Below the pieces are notes generated by a model. The model saw only the letters and a program-made list of their open reading frames with translations. It was not told the origin of the DNA and ran no database searches. A stretch of 64,000 nucleotides of DNA, from positions 4,331,147 to 4,395,146 of the forward strand of contig QVOM02000057.1 of NCBI GenBank assembly GCA_003586115.2, in the 5' to 3' direction. Position 1 is the stretch's first letter. Each line of letters opens with the position of its first letter. This DNA comes from Salvator merianae. Lineage: Eukaryota > Chordata > Lepidosauria > Squamata > Teiidae. The translations under genes and the position numbers were made by a program. Of the stretch, positions 23,701 through 33,601 are shown in pieces.

Positions 23701-26700
23701 CCGCCCTCCGAAGCCTGGGGGGAAACTGTCGGTGCTCGTGCTAAAGAACGCCTCGGTCCCCTGGATTTGAAGTCTGACTTGCGGTGTTGGGAACCATCGT
23801 GATCCGGGGCCAGAAAATGAATAAACTACTTGTGTATAAGGGAAAAGCGTGCTTAGGGAAACCAGACACGTTCTCCAGCGAGTAGCCAAAGTCTACGTTT
23901 GTGTTCATTTCGATCTCTTTACTGCCTTATTGCATAGTTTCAGGGCAGGGGACGAAAACAGGGAAACAGGCGAATCAGTAAACGTCACGTATGTAACAAA
24001 GCCTCACAATGTGACATTAAAATATCAAATATCCCACTAAGCCAGCAAAGGCCAAATCGAACAGGGATGTTTTAAGGAAAGGCCAGAAAATATCTACAGT
24101 ATGTAAATTTCTCCAGGGAGGAGTGTGCAGTTACTCTTCTATTCCACATTCCTTGTAAGTGGTAGTACTATTTCAATTCCTGCCTCCTTTTTATCCCCAC
24201 AACAGCCCTGTGAGGTAGGCGAAGCGGAGAGGCAGGGACTTGCCCAAGCTCACCCAGGGAGTTTTCGTAACTGAATGGGGATTCGATCCCACAGACTCTT
24301 GGCTCCTGGTCTAGCCACCTCACTATACTGGCACCACAAAACAAAGTTAAGGTGGAAAAGAAGCCTAGGGGGTCAATTCAAGGTATAAACGTAACTCATA
24401 AGGCTCGAAATGACTTGGACCCTAAATATCTAAAGGAATACCTTCTCCTGTGTCAACCTCCCCATACCTTTAGATCTGCAGGGGAGGCCCTCCTGGCTGT
24501 ACCACCTCCTTCAGTAGTTGAAGGGATGGAGACCCAGGATAGTTCCTTCTTGGTGGTGGCCCCCAGATTGTGCAATAGTCTCCCCAACCCCCAAGGTGTA
24601 CTAGAGGCACCTTCAGTTAATACGTTCAGACTGTTGTTAAAAACACACTTCTGCACCCTGGCCTTTGACTGAAATAATGAAACCTCTTCCGCTCCCCACA
24701 TTCAGTTATTCTTTTGATATCTTTTATTATTTTTAATATGGTCATTTTGTATTTTGTTACCTGCCCTGAGACCGTTGAGGTAGGTTAGGCTAAGAGGTGG
24801 TGACTGGCCCACAGAGTTGCCCCTCTGTCATGGCAGCGCGGGGATTTGAACCCAGGACCTCCTAGTTTCTAGCCTGGTACTCTAGCCACCATCCTATCAT
24901 GGCTCCGACGTCTTCTGTTTCCCGTCACCTGCAGGGCCTGATGTGCCCAGAGCACAGAGAGGAGGTCACACACTACTGCAAGAGCTGCCAACGGCTGGTG
25001 TGCCAGTTGTGCCGCGTTCGCCGCACACACACGGGGCACAAGATCACCCCCGTGCTCAGTGCCTACCAAGCCCTCAAGGTGAGTCTTTTGTAGGATTTCA
25101 GCTCTTTTATTTTCCTTCCAGATCTCCTCAATCGAAAAAGAAAAAGAATGTCCTCTCAGGAAATGAAGAGAGTTGGTGTCTGTGCTAACAATGGGCACCC
25201 AAGAACCAAAGTTGGGGATCAGCTGCTAAGGCAGTTTGGACGAGTCTAGAAATGTTAATGTTGTGTCTGTTTAATGCCCGCCATTTTGGCAGTGTGGTTG
25301 TGTTCACATGTAGCCAAAATAAGTTCCTGAGAGATTGGGAGGGCAGACTGGCATGCGAAGGAGCCTACCTGTGAACCTTCCCTAATAGAGATGTGCCCAA
25401 ATGAAAATTGTACGTTTGGTTCAAAATCGAACCAAACGCCCATTTGTTCGTCTCGATGGCAAACTGTTTAACTGAACAAATGGTTGTCCGCATTCATTTT
25501 TGAACTTGTTTGAAGACAAAAAATACTAATTTTTCCATTGCAAAAGCCCTTTTCAAGGACAAAAATTAACTGCTCTGTTGAACCCTTCATGTTCGCGAGT
25601 CTGGGACTGGTTCGGTTTGATTGAATTTTCAGATATTCAAACAGCCGCATGTTCAGTTTGATGCAAACAATTTCAAGCACTAACTAATTTTTGAATATGA
25701 AGCAAACTTTTCACATCTCTAGTCTCTAAGCCACCTCACAGGGGATTTCTTTACTGTGCGTGCAGACAGCTCATGTCTTGCTCTGTGTTCTAGCAGTTTC
25801 CACCCTGGTGAGAAAATGTCCATTTGATATCTAGCATGGAGACCTGGCAAGTTAGTGGATGAAAAAACATTATCTGTAAACTCCCAGCACATTTCTTTTT
25901 AACTCCTAGAGATTGACACCGGTGGATATTTTAAACACTGAAATAACTCAGCCGACCTTGGGTTCTTGTACCCTTCTCTGGTATTGGTACCTTGGTGTGT
26001 TGTTTGTCTGAGGCAGCAAATCTTTCTAGATGGTGCAGCTTGGGAAAAAAAGACAGAGGAAGTACAATCCAATCTACTGTATCTTCTAGCATTTGAGAAT
26101 CCAAATATAGATTGCAAAAGATTTATTTCTGAATTCAGTCTCTCTTTGCTTCCCTGATTCTTTGCTCGCAGGATAAGCTCACCAAAAGTTTGGCATATAT
26201 TTTGAGCAACCAAGACACTGTCCAGGCACAGATCAATGAATTGGAGGAGACGCTGCGACTCACAGAGGTACATATTTTCTTTGCTTCTATTCCTGTTTTC
26301 CTCTTAGGTCCTTCTTGGCATCAGGGACACATTGAGGTGCTTGGACTGTTTTGAGTTTCTCAAAACCATGTTTTGTTCTCCTCTAATCCCCTATGATTCA
26401 TCTCGCTGCAGGCAAACGGGGCACAAGCGAAGGAAGAAGTGGCACGATTCATGCACGGACTCAGCACCGTTTTGGAAGAAAAACAGTCGTCCTTGCTCAA
26501 TGCCATTGAAGAGTGCCGTCAGGATCGTGTCGCGAACCTGCGGACGCAGCTTCACGAGCACCGGGCGATGATGGAGAATTCTGGGATGGTGGGTTATACT
26601 CAGGAGGTCCTGAAGGAAACCGACCAGCCTTGCTTTGTACAAGCAGCCAAGCAGCTCTATAACAGGTATTTTATCGTGCATTCTTGTTCCCTAGTTTGTG

Positions 26701-29700
26701 CTTGCTGTGGCTTCCCAGTAACAAATTGAACCCAAACCGAATAACATACTGCGTGTATAGACATTAGATGATGTGTAAGTGCACCAGATCGGAAAGAGTT
26801 TCCAAAAAACAAATTTCAATAAGAATAACGTTATTGTGAGATATCACTCCAATATCCTGGGGCTATATTGAGATTGCCACATCTTTCAAGGCTGAAGGGG
26901 TCTATATGTTGTAGCCTGATTTTGTAAAGGAGATGTTCCAGCCCCTTGATCATTCTGCATTTTTTCCAGTTCCATAATATCCTTTCTGATGTTAAGTGAC
27001 TAGAATTGTACACAATACTCCAAATGTGGCCTCACCATAGATTTATAGAGAAGCATAATGATGCTTGCTGACTTATGTTCTGTTCCTTTCCTATTTACCC
27101 CTACCTAGCATTGAATTTGCTTTTTTCACTGCTGGTGCACACTGGGTCAACACCTTCGTTGAGTTGTTCATCAGAACCCCAAGATTCCTTTCCTGGTCTG
27201 TCACAGAAACCTCAGTCCCTGTCAGTTTATCAGTGTAATGGGGGTTCATTGCCCCAGTGTGCATCATTTTGCACTTGCTAAGATGAAGCATATATACTAC
27301 TTGGTTGCCCCTTGCCCATTGTCAAGAGATTCCTTTGGAGCTCTTCACAATCTCTTTCATTTTTACTACCCTGAACAATTTAATGTCATCAGCAAATTTT
27401 GCTATCTCAATGCCTACTTTGCTATCTCGCTGCCTATTTTGCTATCTCACTGCTTACTTTACTATCTCACTGCTTCCTTTGCTGTCTCATTTCTTTGAGG
27501 CAGACAATAACCTTTGAATCTTCTTGTCAGGGATGATATATCTTTTCTTTCTCTGGTACTTTTTCCTCTTACCACCTCTCTTTCCCCTGTTGTCGTCAGG
27601 ATCATCAGGGCCACAGATTCGCTTCAGGCTTTCCGACCAGCAGCCAACTCATCCTTCAGTTACTTCCAGGTGGACGTGAGCCGGGAGCTCAAACTGCTGA
27701 CAGACCTTACCTTCATCAAAGGTACACAAGCCATTCATTCTAGTCGAAGGGTTTTTAGCTAGGGGGCTCCTGGGTGGAACTCCATGCCTTAAAGAACGGC
27801 TCATTCCCCCCCCGCCCCCCAGCTGCAATTTCTAGATGGAAGGGTTGTTGTTTTTTTTTAAAGGTAAATAAATAAATTAGTCTTTCTGCTTGCGTAGAAT
27901 CTGTTTTGCAAAGGATGTTTTGCTTTTTGCTGGAAAACAACAGCTACATAGACAAGGCCAAAATGGTGCTCTGGAGCTTACTTTTGTCCGTAATGGCAGG
28001 GTAGGGGCGGGGTCCCCGAGCCCCCCCCTTCCTCATGCCTCTCCCCAGTCTGTTTGGAGCCAACATAGGCTTGGCCTATGCTATGATCCTCTGAAGGAAT
28101 TACAAAGTTTTGGTGGTGTTTATCCTGCTGAAGAGTGGATGGAGCCGTGGCTTTTTGAGCAACCAGCGTGGCAGGTGAGTATCGCTTGGCGAGGCTGGGA
28201 CTGTTTCTGATCATTCCTTACCGCCCATTGCCTTTCACCACCACCACCATCTTCCCATCCTGAGGTTGGGGGAGGATAAGAGGGGGCTGTTTTGTTATTC
28301 ATATAGCCTAATACTTTTCCGCCACCCCCACCCCCGGGATTCTTTGCCCCTCAGTCAGCTACATTCTCCCCCCCCCCAACAACAACAACCCCTGCATCCC
28401 ATGATCCATAGCCAACCTGATATTCCAGGCACAAGTATGACCTCCCCTTTCCCCCCTGGCGGCCCACACTCCTGCCCCATGCCTGGCTCTCGCCCCATCT
28501 TAGACCTGCTTTACCTTTCTTTGTTTATAGGCTGTGGTTCCTACTGAGGCATCATCGAAGTAAACTTGAGGCAAGTCATCTACCATTCAGCCAGCCCTCT
28601 CCACCTGATCCTTTTTCCGCCCGCCTCCCTCTCTTTTCTCTTCTTCTGTCTCTCCCTTCCTTCTCCTCGCATTTTACCTGCATCCGTCCTTCCTTCCTCT
28701 GTTGTCTTTCTTAGATCCCAGGTCCCTGTGATGCTCGGCTGATGCATCGGGGCACCCTGTGGGTGGAAAATGGCTGCTCGGGTGGGGCGGGGCGGGGTAG
28801 GCCGGCCGTGTGCTGCCATCTGGCGGTAGAGCAGCCTTCTCATCATCCATTTTATCCATTTATCAATTAGCTCACGGACACATTGGTCAGTAACACCTTA
28901 ACCATAAACCTGCCCTTTCTGCTTTGGGGTGGATCACAGGAATTGCGATAACCGCGCGGAGCAATTGTGATCTTTACTTGGTACCACTTGGCAAATGTAA
29001 AAAGGATAGCTTTGAGATGGCTTCTCCACACAGGGGTCAGTTCAAGGGCACCTTTAAGGTCATCCAGTCCAGCTCCCTACCTAGCGAAGTTTGTTTCTTA
29101 AGGATTTGGGGGGGAGGTATTTCCTGATTCCTTGTCACCGCATCTACATCAGGCTTTAGAAATCATTAATTAAAATCTATCCTTTCTTTATCTTGATTTA
29201 GTACTGATATTGTTTTATAGGGGCATATCCATGAGGTTTTAAATTTCAGTTAGTGGGGGCATCTTGTCTTCTGTGGCTTTGATGGTGTTAGAAACATGGA
29301 GAGACAGTATCTGAGCATGTATAGAATACGGGGCCCTGTTCTTGGTGCTTCATTTTAAGTCACTGACATACTGGAACGAGTCCAGAGGAGGGTGAAGTTA
29401 GGACACTAATGGAGAAGGCAATTAGATGCTATGTGAGACAGACGAAAGAACAGGATATATATATAGCTCAGGGAAGGGAAGACAGAGGGGAGACAGAATC
29501 GTGATCTTCAAAGAACAAATGGTCATTTTGTCTCGGAGAAGAGGAATGTTGGAAAATAGAGGGAAATTGTGAGATTCTGTTATCTGTGCAGCAGAAGTGA
29601 GTGGGTGGAAAATAGTATTTCCTAGGGATGTGTGCAAACAAAAATTCCATGTTCGGTTCAACAGCAAACCGAACACCCGTTTGTTCAGCTCGACAGTGAA

Positions 29701-30654
29701 CCGAGCACCCGTTTGTTCGGTTCAACAACGAATCGAACACCCGTTTGTTTGGTTCGACGGCGAACCGAACACCCGTTTGTTTGGTTCAACGGTGAACCGA
29801 ACACCCGTTTGTTCGGTTCAATGGTGAACTGTTTAATTGCGCATTCTGTGGCTGCGTTCAGAGCTAGGTTTTAATCCAGCTTCAGTCCACCTTCAGAGTG
29901 GACGAATCCATCAGCAAAGTGATGAATCCTTTTCTTTCCCCATTGTCTAACTGAAGGCTGGATTTTCTGAGTTAGATTAAAGCCAAAAGCCAAGAGCTTG
30001 TCACTTTGCTGATGGGTTCTCTCACTCCGAAAGCGGATTGAAGCTGGATTAAAACTGAGGTGTGAACGCAACCTGTGCGTGGTTTTGGTCTCACGCGTTG
30101 CGGCAGAAGGACCCAGCTTGCTTCCTTTGCCAGGGGCCTGTTACGCCCCTGCAGATGTGTTCAATGGGCCACATCTGGCCTTCCAGGTGTCTGGATTCTC
30201 TAAGTTGCCGTGGGGTTTGCGACCTAGTCTGGCTTTTTCTGTTTCCCCAAAATCTACCCTCCTTTCTCCGCTGTCATAGCCAGTGTATTCCCTTCCTCTT
30301 CCTTGCACCTTCCTTTCCCATCTCTGTTTGCCAAGACCAGTTCTCCTCCTCTTTCCTCTTTGCCCCCTTCTCTTCTTCTCTCTTCCTCTCCATCTCTCCC
30401 CCCGCCCCCCGTTCCCACCCTGTCCCCAGATTCTCACGCTCAAGCCTCTCTCTGCTCCTGGAGTCTCTCAGCAGTTTGCCCTTTTATCCTGACGCTTCCC
30501 CTCTCCTCCCTTTCCACGTCTTTCCTGGCGCCCACGGGCCATTTTCTCACCTTTTGGAACCCCTTAGCCTGTAGCTGATTGTCTGTTGGTCAGTCCAGAA
30601 TGCCCGGTGCGCGCGTCTGCGGTGGTCTGATGGTATACATCTTTCCTGTTTCCC

Positions 30655-30711
<57 letters not shown>

Positions 30712-33601
30712 TTCCTTCCTTCCTTCCTTCTGTCTTCCTTCCTTCCTTCCTTCCTCTCTCCTCCCTCCCTCCTTCCTTTCTTCCTTCTTTTCTCTCTTCC
30801 ATCCTTTCTTACTCTCTTTATTTCCTTCTCTCTTTCATATTTATTCCTTCCTTCCTTCCTTCCTTTCTTTGTTTCTTTCTCTCTCTCTTCCTTCCTTTCT
30901 CTCTTTCTTTCCTTCCTTCCTCTCTCTCTTCCCTGCTTTCTTTTTCTCTCTCTTCCTTTCTCTCTCACTTTATTCCTTTCTTTATTCCTTCCTTTCTCTC
31001 TTTCTTTCATTCTTTCTCTCTTCCTTCCTTTGTCTCTTCTTCTCTTTCTCTCTTCCTTCCTTCCTCTGTCTCTTCTTTCTTTCTTTCTTTCTCTCTCTCT
31101 CTCTCTTCCTTCCTCTGTGTCTTCTTTTTTTTCTTTCTCTTTCTTTCTCTCTTCCTTCCTTCCTTCCTCTCTTTCTGGCTTTCTCTCTCTCCGCCTGCCG
31201 ACCCCAGCTCCGGAGGCTCCTGTCATCGACACGCAGCGCACCTACGCCTATGACCAGATCTTCCTGTGCTGGCGCCTGCCGCAGCATTCGCCACCCGCCT
31301 GGCACTACACGGTGGAGTTCCGGCGGGCGGAGCCCAAGGGCAAGGCGCTGAAGCTGTGGCAGCGCCGGGAGGAAGTGCGCGGCACCAGCGCCGTGGTGGA
31401 GTACCTGGACACCGACTGCGTCTACGTGCTGCGTGTCCGGGGTTGCAATAAGGCCGGCTTTGGCGACTACAGCGAAGACATCTACCTGCATACGCCGCCC
31501 GCCCCAGGTTATTAATTAATTAATTAATTAATTTGCTAAATTGCTGCAGGGTCTGCTACCTGAAAGTCCCTGGAGGGGGGGAGGGTTTGCTGCCAAAGAT
31601 ATGCAAAAATATTTTTAAAATAAGTATACGCAAAAAATGTTTCTTTATTACGTATATCTATTACTTATAGCTCCTTGTTCCTAGACTCCAGGGCTGTTTC
31701 TGCTCTGTATATAATCTCAAAGGGGTGTACGAAGAATAAATCATAACAACATAAAACATGATTAAAATCAAGAATGGGGGAAGCAAACAAACATTCGCTC
31801 TGAAAGGCTTGGGCAAAAAGATAAGTTTTCAATCGGTGCCTAAAAATCACAAGCATAGGTACCCTATGCATATCAGAGAGGTTATTCCAGAGGATGGGTG
31901 CCACCACAGAGAAGGCCTGACTGCAGGTAGTCGTAAAATGGCATTTTGTGGTTGGTGCTACCCGCAACAGGTCTTCCCTTTTAATGATTTTAATGATCTG
32001 ATGGGGCTACTTTGAGAGAGATGGTCTGCCAAGGAAGCTGCCCCCAAGTTGTTAAGGGCCTTGTATGCTGAAAATAAAACCTTGAATCTTGGTGCGATGA
32101 AGCAGTCTGCTTGTGGACTGCTTCAAGAAGGCCTGCTGGTGGAGTGGGCGCCATAACCCACTTCATAGCTCCGTTCTGTGTGGACGGAATGTAGTGCCTC
32201 TGCTAGGCTGCTCTGGCATGTATCTGGAGCGACCCAGCACGTCCCGTGAACCGGTGCACCAGCCCTGTGCAGAAAGGGCCGAGGACCACAAGCGACCACG
32301 CCATGCGGGCTTTTGTTCGCTCCTGTGCTGCGGTCCCCAAAAATAATCTTGGCCTCTCGGCTCCTCTCCGGCCTGCCTGACGGAGGTTCTCCTGTGCTTC
32401 CTCTTCCCCCAAGTGCTCAACTTCTTTCTCGACAACCGGTGGGGCTTCAACCGGGAGCGCCTGGCGATCAGCAAGGACCAGCGTGCCGTCCGCAGCGTGC
32501 CGGGCCTGCCGATGCTCTTCGCGGCCGAGCGCCTGATGACCAGCTGCCACCTCTCCATCGACCTGGTGATCGGCGACGTGGCCATCACCCAGGGCCGCAG
32601 CTATTGGGCCTGCTGCGTCGACCCCAGCTCCTACCTGGTCAAGGTGGGCGTGGGGCTGGAGAGCAAGCTGCAGGAGTGGTTCCAGGTGCCGCAAGACGTG
32701 GTCAGCCCCAGGTGAGGGTCTGCCTGGAGGAGGGACGGGGAACGAGCCGGGTTTGGACTTCCGTGTGGGGAAGGAGCAGAGGACCTCGTGCCTTCTGGGC
32801 ATGGCTGAGCTCCGCCTCTGGTTTTCCCACGTCTCTGGCCACGCTGTCTCAAGAACCCAGGTTCTTCCTTCTGAAGTGAGACTGGTTAGCCTAAACTGCA
32901 GGGGACAGGTGAATTCGGATTTGTGCAGAGTTGGCTTCCAAAGCCGTGTCTCTGGGATTCAGAGTATGTTAACCTGTTCTATATAATTTATTGCATGTTT
33001 AATAGTTCTGATTACTATAAAACCAGGCAAAGAAAGCTAAGGGATTATAAACCCAATCAGTTCCACCCAGCAGGACTACTTCTTGATTAGAGTGCCCTCG
33101 CTTCCAGCTAAGATGGCCGTGCTAGCTGGGGTTGATGGGTATTGTAGTCCAAAACCGGATGGCTGGTTGGGTCTGTGGCCTAACTTCTCCTTCCGCCTCT
33201 TTCTCCATTTTCCTCCTCATCCCAGGTACGATCCCGACAGCGGCCACGACAGTGGGGCGGAAGACACCACCCTGGATACGGCCCCGCCGTTCGCCTTCCT
33301 GACCATCGGCATGGGGAAGATCCTCCTGGCCCACGGGATGTCGCTGACCTCCCGGGACCCCGGCAACTGCACCATGCCACTCCCGCCCCGGGTCGGCATC
33401 TGCCTGGACTACGAGCGGGCCAAGGTGACGTTCTTCGACGCCGTCTCCTTCCGCAGCCTCTGGGAGTGCGCGATCGACTGCTCGGGCCCCATCTGCCCGG
33501 CGTTTTGCTTCATCGGCGGCGGCGCCCTGCACCTCCAGGAGCTGGTGGCCAACCGCCAGGAGCGCAAGGTCACCATCGGCGGCTTCTCCAAGCTGGACTG
33601 A
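17572..33601 (+). CDS. TRIM46: TRIM46, tripartite motif protein 46 (ten-exon gene)
   Basis: Ten coding exons join in frame to 2256 bp, or 751 aa (human 759). Domains in order: RING with Cys/His at residues 33-56 completed by CTLC at 129-132, split by a Ser/Pro-rich insert; B-box 1 (about 171-210); B-box 2 (about 226-265); coiled coil (about 270-385); COS-like segment (about 385-428); fibronectin III (about 428-527); B30.2/SPRY (about 530-751, ending [10 protein letters not shown]). TRIM46 is known to bundle uniform-polarity microtubules at the proximal axon and initial segment and help set neuronal polarity; the COS region binds microtubules. The chosen ATG has a strong context (ACCATGG) and matches the human start. 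An in-frame ATG at 17383 would add 63 residues but lies in GC-rich leader. Every splice junction closes by phase. Confidence 0.96.
17652..17990. other. Assembly gap (N) in TRIM46 intron 1
   Basis: 339 undetermined bases in GC-rich sequence just after the exon 1 donor. Confidence 0.99.
18338..18364 (+). CDS. Possible alternative first coding exon of TRIM46
   Basis: ATG with G at -3 and +4, nine codons (MASRRSAGK), then a strong donor AAG/GTGAGT, in the CpG-rich region of TRIM46 intron 1. It ends in phase 0, matching the phase at which TRIM46 exon 2 starts. There is no transcript support. Confidence 0.3.
19141..19560 (-). repeat. Dispersed repeat R1, two tandem copies in reverse orientation
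   Basis: Two complete minus-strand R1 units, in TRIM46 intron 1. The second ends at the reverse complement of AAGAACATATGAGGAGCC. Confidence 0.85.
20595..20795 (+). repeat. GATA/GATG microsatellite
   Basis: Interrupted GATA and GGAT runs with short GAGA blocks, in TRIM46 intron 1. Confidence 0.95.
21960..22215 (+). CDS. TRIM46: TRIM46 coding exon 2 (RING start)
   Basis: 256 bp after acceptor TTTCTAG. It encodes the first RING Cys/His cluster (CPVC ... C-x-H-x2-C-x2-C) and the Ser/Thr/Pro-rich insert SEPTSPAST, and ends in phase 1 before GTGGGA. Confidence 0.95.
22330..22480 (+). repeat. Interspersed repeat fragment
   Basis: Contains AGTGCCTTAGAGACTAACAG and CTACTTCATCAGATTCATGG, blocks I associate with a common reptile dispersed repeat of uncertain class. 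It lies in TRIM46 intron 2. Confidence 0.5.
23340..23686 (+). CDS. TRIM46: TRIM46 coding exon 3 (RING end, B-box 1)
   Basis: 347 bp between CTCCCAG and GTAAAC. It encodes the distal RING CTLC and B-box 1 (CQFC, CTEC, CNEC). Confidence 0.96.
24180..24335 (-). repeat. MIR-like CORE-SINE fragment
   Basis: CCCTGTGAGGTAGG ... CTTGCCCAAGCTCACCC ... GGGGATTCGATCCCA layout, in TRIM46 intron 3. The GATTCGATCC part is the tRNA-related B-box region. Confidence 0.6.
24370..24770 (+). repeat. LINE-tail-like repeat in TRIM46 intron 3
   Basis: Same style as 11640-12084 (GGCTCGAAATGACTTGGACC, TTGGTGGTGGCCCCCAG) and ends in an AT-rich tail. Confidence 0.5.
24770..24903 (-). repeat. MIR-like CORE-SINE fragment abutting TRIM46 exon 4
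   Basis: GTAGGTTAGGCTAAGAGG ... GGGGATTTGAACCCAGGAC ... CTAGCCACC. It ends about 32 bp before the exon 4 acceptor junction. Confidence 0.6.
24935..25078 (+). CDS. TRIM46: TRIM46 coding exon 4 (B-box 2)
   Basis: 144 bp between CCTGCAG and GTGAGT, 48 codons. B-box 2 ligands are in CPEH, CKSC, CQLC and THTGH. A MIR-like fragment ends only about 32 bp upstream. Confidence 0.96.
25390..25715 (+). repeat. Fold-back GAACCGAAC-type repeat
   Basis: Self-complementary GGTTCAAAATCGAACC and CATTTGTTCG blocks, in TRIM46 intron 4. Related sequence occurs at 13255-13500, 29635-29835 and 52810-52935. Confidence 0.6.
26172..26267 (+). CDS. TRIM46: TRIM46 coding exon 5 (coiled coil)
   Basis: 96 bp, 32 codons ([11 protein letters not shown] ... 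LRLTE), phase 0 to phase 0, donor GTACAT. Confidence 0.94.
26412..26665 (+). CDS. TRIM46: TRIM46 coding exon 6 (coiled coil)
   Basis: 254 bp between GCTGCAG and GTATTT. It encodes the long coiled coil and the conserved [18 protein letters not shown] segment, and ends in phase 2. Confidence 0.95.
27600..27721 (+). CDS. TRIM46: TRIM46 coding exon 7 (COS-like segment)
   Basis: 122 bp between GTCGTCAG and GTACAC. It encodes [17 protein letters not shown] and LLTDLTFIK. Confidence 0.94.
29635..29835 (+). repeat. Tandem array of a palindromic ~34 bp unit
   Basis: About five to six units of the form GAACACCCGTTTGTTCGG followed by TTCAACGGTGAACC. Each unit contains both GTTCGGTTC and GAACCGAAC and so can fold back. 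It lies in TRIM46 intron 7. Confidence 0.85.
29858..30076 (+). mobile_element. MITE-like fold-back element with terminal inverted repeats
   Basis: The left end TTTTAATCCAGCTTCAGTCC and right end GATTGAAGCTGGATTAAAAC are inverted repeats of about 40 bp, flanking a body without coding capacity. Other copies: 35643-35860, and right-end fragments at 60600-60755 and 61200-61295. The DNA-transposon family is not identified. Confidence 0.7.
30655..31195 (+). repeat. TRIM46: Long polypyrimidine (CTTT/CCTT) microsatellite in TRIM46 intron 7
   Basis: About 540 bp of almost pure pyrimidine on the sense strand (TTTC, TTCC and TCTC units), ending about a dozen bases before the exon 8 acceptor. Long Ser/Leu/Phe-rich open frames across it are artefacts of composition. 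Confidence 0.95.
31208..31507 (+). CDS. TRIM46: TRIM46 coding exon 8 (fibronectin III)
   Basis: 300 bp encoding the FN3 domain ([19 protein letters not shown] ... YLHTPPAP). The acceptor CCCCAG follows a roughly 550 bp pyrimidine tract. The donor is poor (GTTATT) and runs into a TTAA microsatellite. Confidence 0.95.
31510..31532 (+). repeat. TTAA microsatellite at the TRIM46 exon 8 donor
   Basis: Five TTAA units start inside the donor region (CAG/GTTATTAATTAA). Confidence 0.95.
31660..32110 (-). repeat. LINE-tail-like repeat in TRIM46 intron 8
   Basis: Contains GAGAGGTTATTCCAGAGG and GTGCCACCACAGAGAAGGCC, shared in style with 9895-10265, 36290-36460 and 59420-59745. Confidence 0.5.
32414..32711 (+). 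CDS. TRIM46: TRIM46 coding exon 9 (SPRY start)
   Basis: 298 bp between CCCCCAAG and GTGAGG. It encodes [19 protein letters not shown] and the QGRSYWAC ... SYLVKVGVG core of the B30.2 domain. Confidence 0.95.
33226..33601 (+). CDS. TRIM46: TRIM46 coding exon 10 and stop (SPRY end)
   Basis: 376 bp after CATCCCAG. It encodes [44 protein letters not shown] and the terminal GGFSKLD; TGA at 33599-33601. Confidence 0.96.

Noticed and set aside
30579..31253. Long Ser/Leu/Phe-rich frame on plus and Lys/Arg/Glu-rich frame on minus
   Set aside because: Produced by a CTTT-type microsatellite; such repeats stay open in several frames. The only real coding part is TRIM46 exon 8 at 31208-31507.
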